64,000 bases of DNA, taken from assembly GCA_963718375.1 (NCBI GenBank), contig CAVQZD010000005.1, positions 868,001 through 932,000 on the forward strand, given 5' to 3'. Below the pieces are notes generated by a model, which was not told where the DNA came from, searched no databases, and saw only the letters and a list, made by a program, of their open reading frames with translations. Numbering within the stretch: position 1 is the first letter of the stretch; the number at the start of each line of letters is the position of its first letter. Position numbers and translations under genes: made by a program. Origin of the DNA: RBG-16-64-13 sp963718375. Lineage in GTDB: Bacteria > Actinomycetota > Thermoleophilia > RBG-16-64-13. This document shows, one piece after another, positions 61,601 to 64,000 of this stretch.

Positions 61601-61939
61601 ACCGTCGGACGGCCTTGAGGCTGCTGGAGTCTCAGGCGCGCCCGCACCGTCGCTGGAGGGAGGCGCGAGGGAGAAGGTGAGACCCCCTGGGGTGAAGTAC
61701 AGGGTCTTGTCCGCACCCTGCACGTAGTAGTCCACAGCTTGCTCCAGCTGCCCTTGGTTGGCAATGAAGTACAGGGGCATTGCGCCCCAATCGACGTCGG
61801 CCTGCAGTTCAGGGCCCGATGCCTGAGCCTGAGATGCCGGTTGAGTGACGAAGACGAGACCCACCAGCAGAAGAACCAGAACGACGGACTTGAGGACCCG
61901 CGACAAGCGAAATCGAAACGATACAAGACACCGAGCCAT
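58622..61939 (-). CDS. Secreted SBBP-repeat (beta-propeller) protein
   Basis: Protein of 1105 residues from ATG 61939, after GGGAGCGG; the longer frame has no site. It has a signal peptide (SVVLVLLLVGLVFVTQPASQAQA), an N-terminal domain of about 250 residues (WGAMPLYFIANQGQLEQAVD) common in SBBP proteins, and seven repeats of about 65 residues starting YCGYIGG..., IAVDS.G.AYVTG, FPVTAGPD. Then come an IPT/TIG domain (LSATLAPSFGGTEVIITGTD) and two galactose-binding-like modules, the last ending WYTVAVDRFDILASSF. It is extracellular, perhaps binding glycans. No anchor is seen. Confidence 0.85.
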   Translation of the reverse strand: MARCLVSFRFRLSRVLKSVVLVLLLVGLVFVTQPASQAQASGPELQADVDWGAMPLYFIANQGQLEQAVDYYVQGADKTLYFTPGGLTFSLAPPSSDGAGAPETPAASRPSDGQEGWTLKLDYLGARGVTPQGQKQTEAVISYFEGSSEDWHTAIPTYSAVVYPGLWEGIDLKYSGTQDQLKQEFLVAPGADVSHIRLAYRGASISLNARGELQVSTPVGGFTDAAPVAYQEVEGVRVEVPVRYRLDEPRGSGAEETTAYGFAVGDYDQALPLVIDPAVLVYCGYIGGSGSDVAQAIAVDSAGCAYVTGYTLSTKTTFPVKVGPDPIYTGGADAFVAKVNAAGTGLVYCGYIGGWGDESGRGIAVDGKGFAYVTGDTESGDTVQPEEAFPVTVGPDTTYNGGALDAFVAMVDEDGTRLIYCGYVGGSGNDSANAIAVDGNGFAYITGWTGSTEATFPVTAGSDITYNGGTDAFVARVTDTGTGLDYCGYVGGDGADEGWGIAVDSSRCAYITGRTDSSEATFPVTAGPDTTCNGGRDVFVAKLDDTGSKVPIYCGYIGGDGPDDGRGIAVDSSGCAYVTGATGSVKTFPVTAGPDITHNGGTDAFVAKVGQTGDALAYCGYIGGSGYELGRGIAVDSGGRAFVVGDTSSSQSTFPVTAGPDITHNGGADAFVAKVGQTGDALAYCGYIGGGGSEYGLGIAVDSGGRAFVAGYTTSPEPSFPVTAGPDATYNGGYSDAYVAKISVPTVSGLSATLAPSFGGTEVIITGTDFTGATSVTFGGAAAPEFNVDSDTQITAKAPAHAAGVAQVRVNFAYGYSGDTPADDFTYFTPNRYQQDDTRLTYLGCWTAATNTGWMASANSFVSTDQPGATVVVRFTGTDVGLILRTAPWYGTAKVTLDAGTPGAQVDTIDLYSSVVRWKVPLYAKTGLGSGLHSLLIERTGTKSGSSGGTAIGLDAIDVVGTLLAADPLTKIDDKDATKFTYTAAWKHWDNSGYWAAYQDTYAYTDKKGESVSFTFSGTAASWVSCTSNTKGKARVTLDPGTPVEKITDIDLYSPTTVWKKTVYTTGLLDSGNHTIVIECLYEKVPASWWYTVAVDRFDILASSF
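59708..61103. repeat. Seven tandem 195-bp coding repeats (SBBP)
   Basis: The rc of TACCCGCAGTA recurs about every 200 bases, near 59880, 60074, 60277, 60475, 60670, 60890 and 61085. Units 5 and 6 are the most alike (both contain GPDITHNGG and KVGQTGDALA), indicating recent duplication. Confidence 0.85.
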
Positions 61940-62150
61940 CGTCCGCTCCCTCCCGCACGGGCTCCCGTGGCCGAGGGTCAAGCGGCAGAGACTACAAGAG
62001 ACCTCGAAGCCCTCTGTTCGGGCCGAGGCAAGGTCCCCTTCGGACGCTCGATCTGGCTCCAGGGGCACGTTATTTGCTGCTACACCAATCTAGTCTCTTC
62101 GCGGCGGGTGTGCAAGCCTGGACCCAAGAAGAACGGCGTCTACGCTGAGG

Positions 62151-62186
62151 CGGTGGAAGGGGCGCCTTTCGGCGCCCCTTCCACCG
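62151..62186. terminator. Stem-loop between the two surface-protein genes
   Basis: A perfect 16-bp stem (arms 62151-62166 and 62171-62186) with loop TTTC, 29 bases after the stop of the upstream minus-strand gene. There is no T-tract on the minus strand. The rest of the 275-base gap shows no coding signal and should hold the promoter of the gene at 58622-61939. Confidence 0.65.
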
Positions 62187-62214
62187 TTGTGCTTCTGTCT
62201 AGCAGTCTCTCCCT

Positions 62215-64000
62215 CTACGGCGTCAGTATGACGTCGAAGCGGTCCACGTCGATCGTGTACCACGCGGAAGCAGCGCGCTTCTTATAGAGACACTCGATGA
62301 CCACGGTGTGGGTGCCGGGGGCAAGGATGCCGGTGTCGTAGACCTTCTGCTTCCAGAGGGTGGTGGGGCTGTAGAGGTCGACGGTCTTGGCTTCAGCGGT
62401 CTTTCCGTCCACGGTCACCAAGGCTTTACCCTTGGCATTCGAGGTGGCGGCCACCCAGGCGGCGTAGGTGCCGGTGAAGGTGAAGGTGGTCTTGAAGCCG
62501 ACCTTGTCGGTGTATGCGTAGGTGTCTTGGTAGGCGGCCCAGTAGTTGCTGTTGTCCCACCTGGACCACTGCGAAGTGGAGGCTCCCGCAGCGATGCCGG
62601 GGCTGTAGGTGAAGTAGGCGTCAGCCGCGGCGTCGGTCACGTTGTCGTCGATCTTGGTGACGATCGGAGACTGAAGAAGCGTGCCTACGATGTCGATTCT
62701 ATCCACGTCGACGGTGTACCACCCGGAGGCGGCGCGCTTCTCATACAGGCATTCGATCACCACGGTATGGGTGCCGCTCACTAGGACTCCCGTGGAGTAG
62801 ACCTTCTGCTTCCACTTGGTGGCGGGGCTGTAGAGGTCCACGGTCTGGGTCGCCTCCCCGGGGGTGCCGGGGTCCAGGGTCACCTTGGCTTTGCCCTTGG
62901 TGTTCGAGGTGCAGGCGATCAGATCCAGAGAGGTGCCTTCGAAGGTGACGATCGCCTTGTCGCCCTTCTTGTCGGTGTAGGCGTAGGTGTCGTCGCTGGC
63001 GGCCCAGTAGCCGCTGCCATCCCACCTGGACCAGGCGGGAGCATAGGTGACCTTGGAGTCTTTGTCGTCGTAGCGGGCGACGTAAGTGAAGTCGTCAATT
63101 GCAGTGTCCTCGCTCTCGCCGCCCACGGTGGTGACCTTCACCTGTACGGTGCCGGCCGCCTGCGCTGGGGCCGTAGCGGTGATCTGAGTGTCAGAGTCCA
63201 CCGTGTAGTCCGACGAGTCCACTACCTCAGTCCCGAAGGCGACCTCCGTCACATCGAAGAAGTTGGTGCCGGTGATGGTGACCGAGGTGCCGCCGGTGGT
63301 GAGACCGGTCGTGGGATTCAGAGCCGTGACGCTGGGCTTCAAGTTCTCTACGCGTATCGAGTAGGTGCCGGTGTCGATTGCGGGGCCACTGCCTCCACCG
63401 AAGCCTTCTACTTGAGCGTAGTAGGTGCCGGGCTCAAGCCAGCCCGTGATACGAGACATCCAGCCTTCGGTGTTGAAGTCGCCGTACGCCAACAGGGCGC
63501 CCGGGCTATCCGGGCCGTAGAGGGACAGGTAGCCGAATTCAAGGGTGCCTGCAGTGGCTTCGATGAGGTATTCACCGGCGGTGCTGACGGTGAACTGGAG
63601 CCAATCGGCGTCACCCTCGGGCGAGACGTCGCCGCCAACCGGCGGAGCATCGATAGTGAGCGCGGGAACGGATGTTGCCACTGTCTTCACATCTACCGAG
63701 TAGGTGCCCGTCTGGTCGTCGCTGGAGCCCTGCATGCGTACGTAGTAGTCACCGGGCTCGAGCAAGTGGGTCATACGGGGCATCCAGCCGGCGCCGCTGC
63801 CGTCGTCGTACTTGACGAAGGCATCCATATCATCTGGTCCAAAGAGGATCATGTCGGCATCGGTGATGGTCCCCGCGGTGGCATCGATCCTGTAGATGCC
63901 CATGGAGCTGACGGTGAACCGGAACCAGTCGATGTCACCCTTGGGCGAGATGTCGCCGCCCACCGACGGGCCATCGATGGTGAGCGTCGACGGATTGAAC
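62215..64000 (-). CDS. Secreted PPC/IPT multidomain protein (partial)
   Basis: The frame is open to the window edge, so the N-terminus is missing; 595 residues are visible. In order: two pre-peptidase C-terminal-type domains (DIDWFRFTVSSMGIYRIDA and DADWLQFTVSTAGEYLIEA), an IPT/TIG domain (LNPTTGLTTGGTSVTITGTN), then two galactose-binding-like modules with YWAA..DTYAYTDK, TFTGTY and LVSGTHTVVIECLYEKR. The last module ends WYTIDVDRFDVILTP. These modules are close relatives of the C-terminal one in the neighbouring gene. Likely an extracellular protein, possibly a protease or adhesin whose catalytic part lies beyond the window. Confidence 0.8.
   Translation of the reverse strand, partial: FNPSTLTIDGPSVGGDISPKGDIDWFRFTVSSMGIYRIDATAGTITDADMILFGPDDMDAFVKYDDGSGAGWMPRMTHLLEPGDYYVRMQGSSDDQTGTYSVDVKTVATSVPALTIDAPPVGGDVSPEGDADWLQFTVSTAGEYLIEATAGTLEFGYLSLYGPDSPGALLAYGDFNTEGWMSRITGWLEPGTYYAQVEGFGGGSGPAIDTGTYSIRVENLKPSVTALNPTTGLTTGGTSVTITGTNFFDVTEVAFGTEVVDSSDYTVDSDTQITATAPAQAAGTVQVKVTTVGGESEDTAIDDFTYVARYDDKDSKVTYAPAWSRWDGSGYWAASDDTYAYTDKKGDKAIVTFEGTSLDLIACTSNTKGKAKVTLDPGTPGEATQTVDLYSPATKWKQKVYSTGVLVSGTHTVVIECLYEKRAASGWYTVDVDRIDIVGTLLQSPIVTKIDDNVTDAAADAYFTYSPGIAAGASTSQWSRWDNSNYWAAYQDTYAYTDKVGFKTTFTFTGTYAAWVAATSNAKGKALVTVDGKTAEAKTVDLYSPTTLWKQKVYDTGILAPGTHTVVIECLYKKRAASAWYTIDVDRFDVILTP

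Noticed and set aside
1..64000. tRNA, rRNA or mobile elements
   Set aside because: I looked through the gaps between genes and saw no cloverleaf, transposase, integrase or long terminal repeats; a covariance-model search would be needed to exclude small RNAs.

Overview
This is a 64 kb, GC-rich, gene-dense chromosomal window with no tRNA, rRNA, IS element or CRISPR that I can see. Gene style suggests a deep-branching, anaerobic or facultative member of the Actinomycetota: long ATGA/GTGA-coupled operons, many GTG starts, lipoproteins with TTTT-rich linkers after the lipobox, a VanW-type tail, and an 11-bp GTTA direct-repeat Pho box. The lineage is inferred from style only and is not secure.

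Layout. (1) 131-17152, minus strand: one uninterrupted gene run, cydA-cydB-nuoA-B-CD-E-F-G-H-I-J-K-L-M-N. It encodes a whole NADH-to-oxygen chain (cytochrome bd plus complex I) with no complex III/IV. A 42-residue tail of a VanW-like gene abuts it at the left edge. (2) 17560-24733: the phosphate regulon, with pstSCAB-phoU on the minus strand divergent from phoB-phoR on the plus strand around a Pho box. (3) 25514-34715, minus strand: rex, a receiver protein, hydC, hydB, hydA (an electron-bifurcating type [FeFe]-hydrogenase), a sensory hydrogenase fused to a histidine kinase, another receiver protein and a receiver/PAS/kinase hybrid. Most are coupled by 4-base overlaps. (4) 34897-41319: accessory genes, namely an MFS exporter, a zinc ribbon protein, a ROK sugar kinase, a PASTA lipoprotein, a reductive-dehalogenase-like Fe-S protein, a Rieske protein and an acyltransferase. 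(5) 41464-47599: a four-gene operon joining HydC/HydB/HydA-N-like diaphorase subunits to an FMN glutamate-synthase-like protein. It is divergent from an NrpR-type repressor across 416 bp carrying three CGGCA/TGCCG inverted repeats. (6) 47615-52261: a CAP-domain secreted protein and the gnd-pgl-zwf operon of the oxidative pentose phosphate pathway. (7) 52333-57792: an ABC importer (binding protein, permease, ATPase) followed by an alpha/beta hydrolase and a radical SAM protein. (8) 57933-64000: a small lipoprotein and two large secreted beta-repeat proteins that share a C-terminal module.

How they fit. NADH made in catabolism can go to oxygen through complex I and cytochrome bd, or together with reduced ferredoxin to H2 through HydABC. 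Rex (NADH/NAD+) and the H-cluster kinase (probably H2) are placed to balance the two. The NrpR-linked operon would tie a HydBC-like flavin module to glutamate synthesis under 2-oxoglutarate control. I regard it as the most interesting system here.

Sequence quality. nuoN, nuoM, nuoG and phoR each need one or two single-base corrections to read through, and the corrected lengths come out as whole codons. Indel errors in the assembly are the simplest explanation, so I annotate these as single genes and flag the breakpoints. A further possible break lies upstream of the reductive-dehalogenase-like gene.
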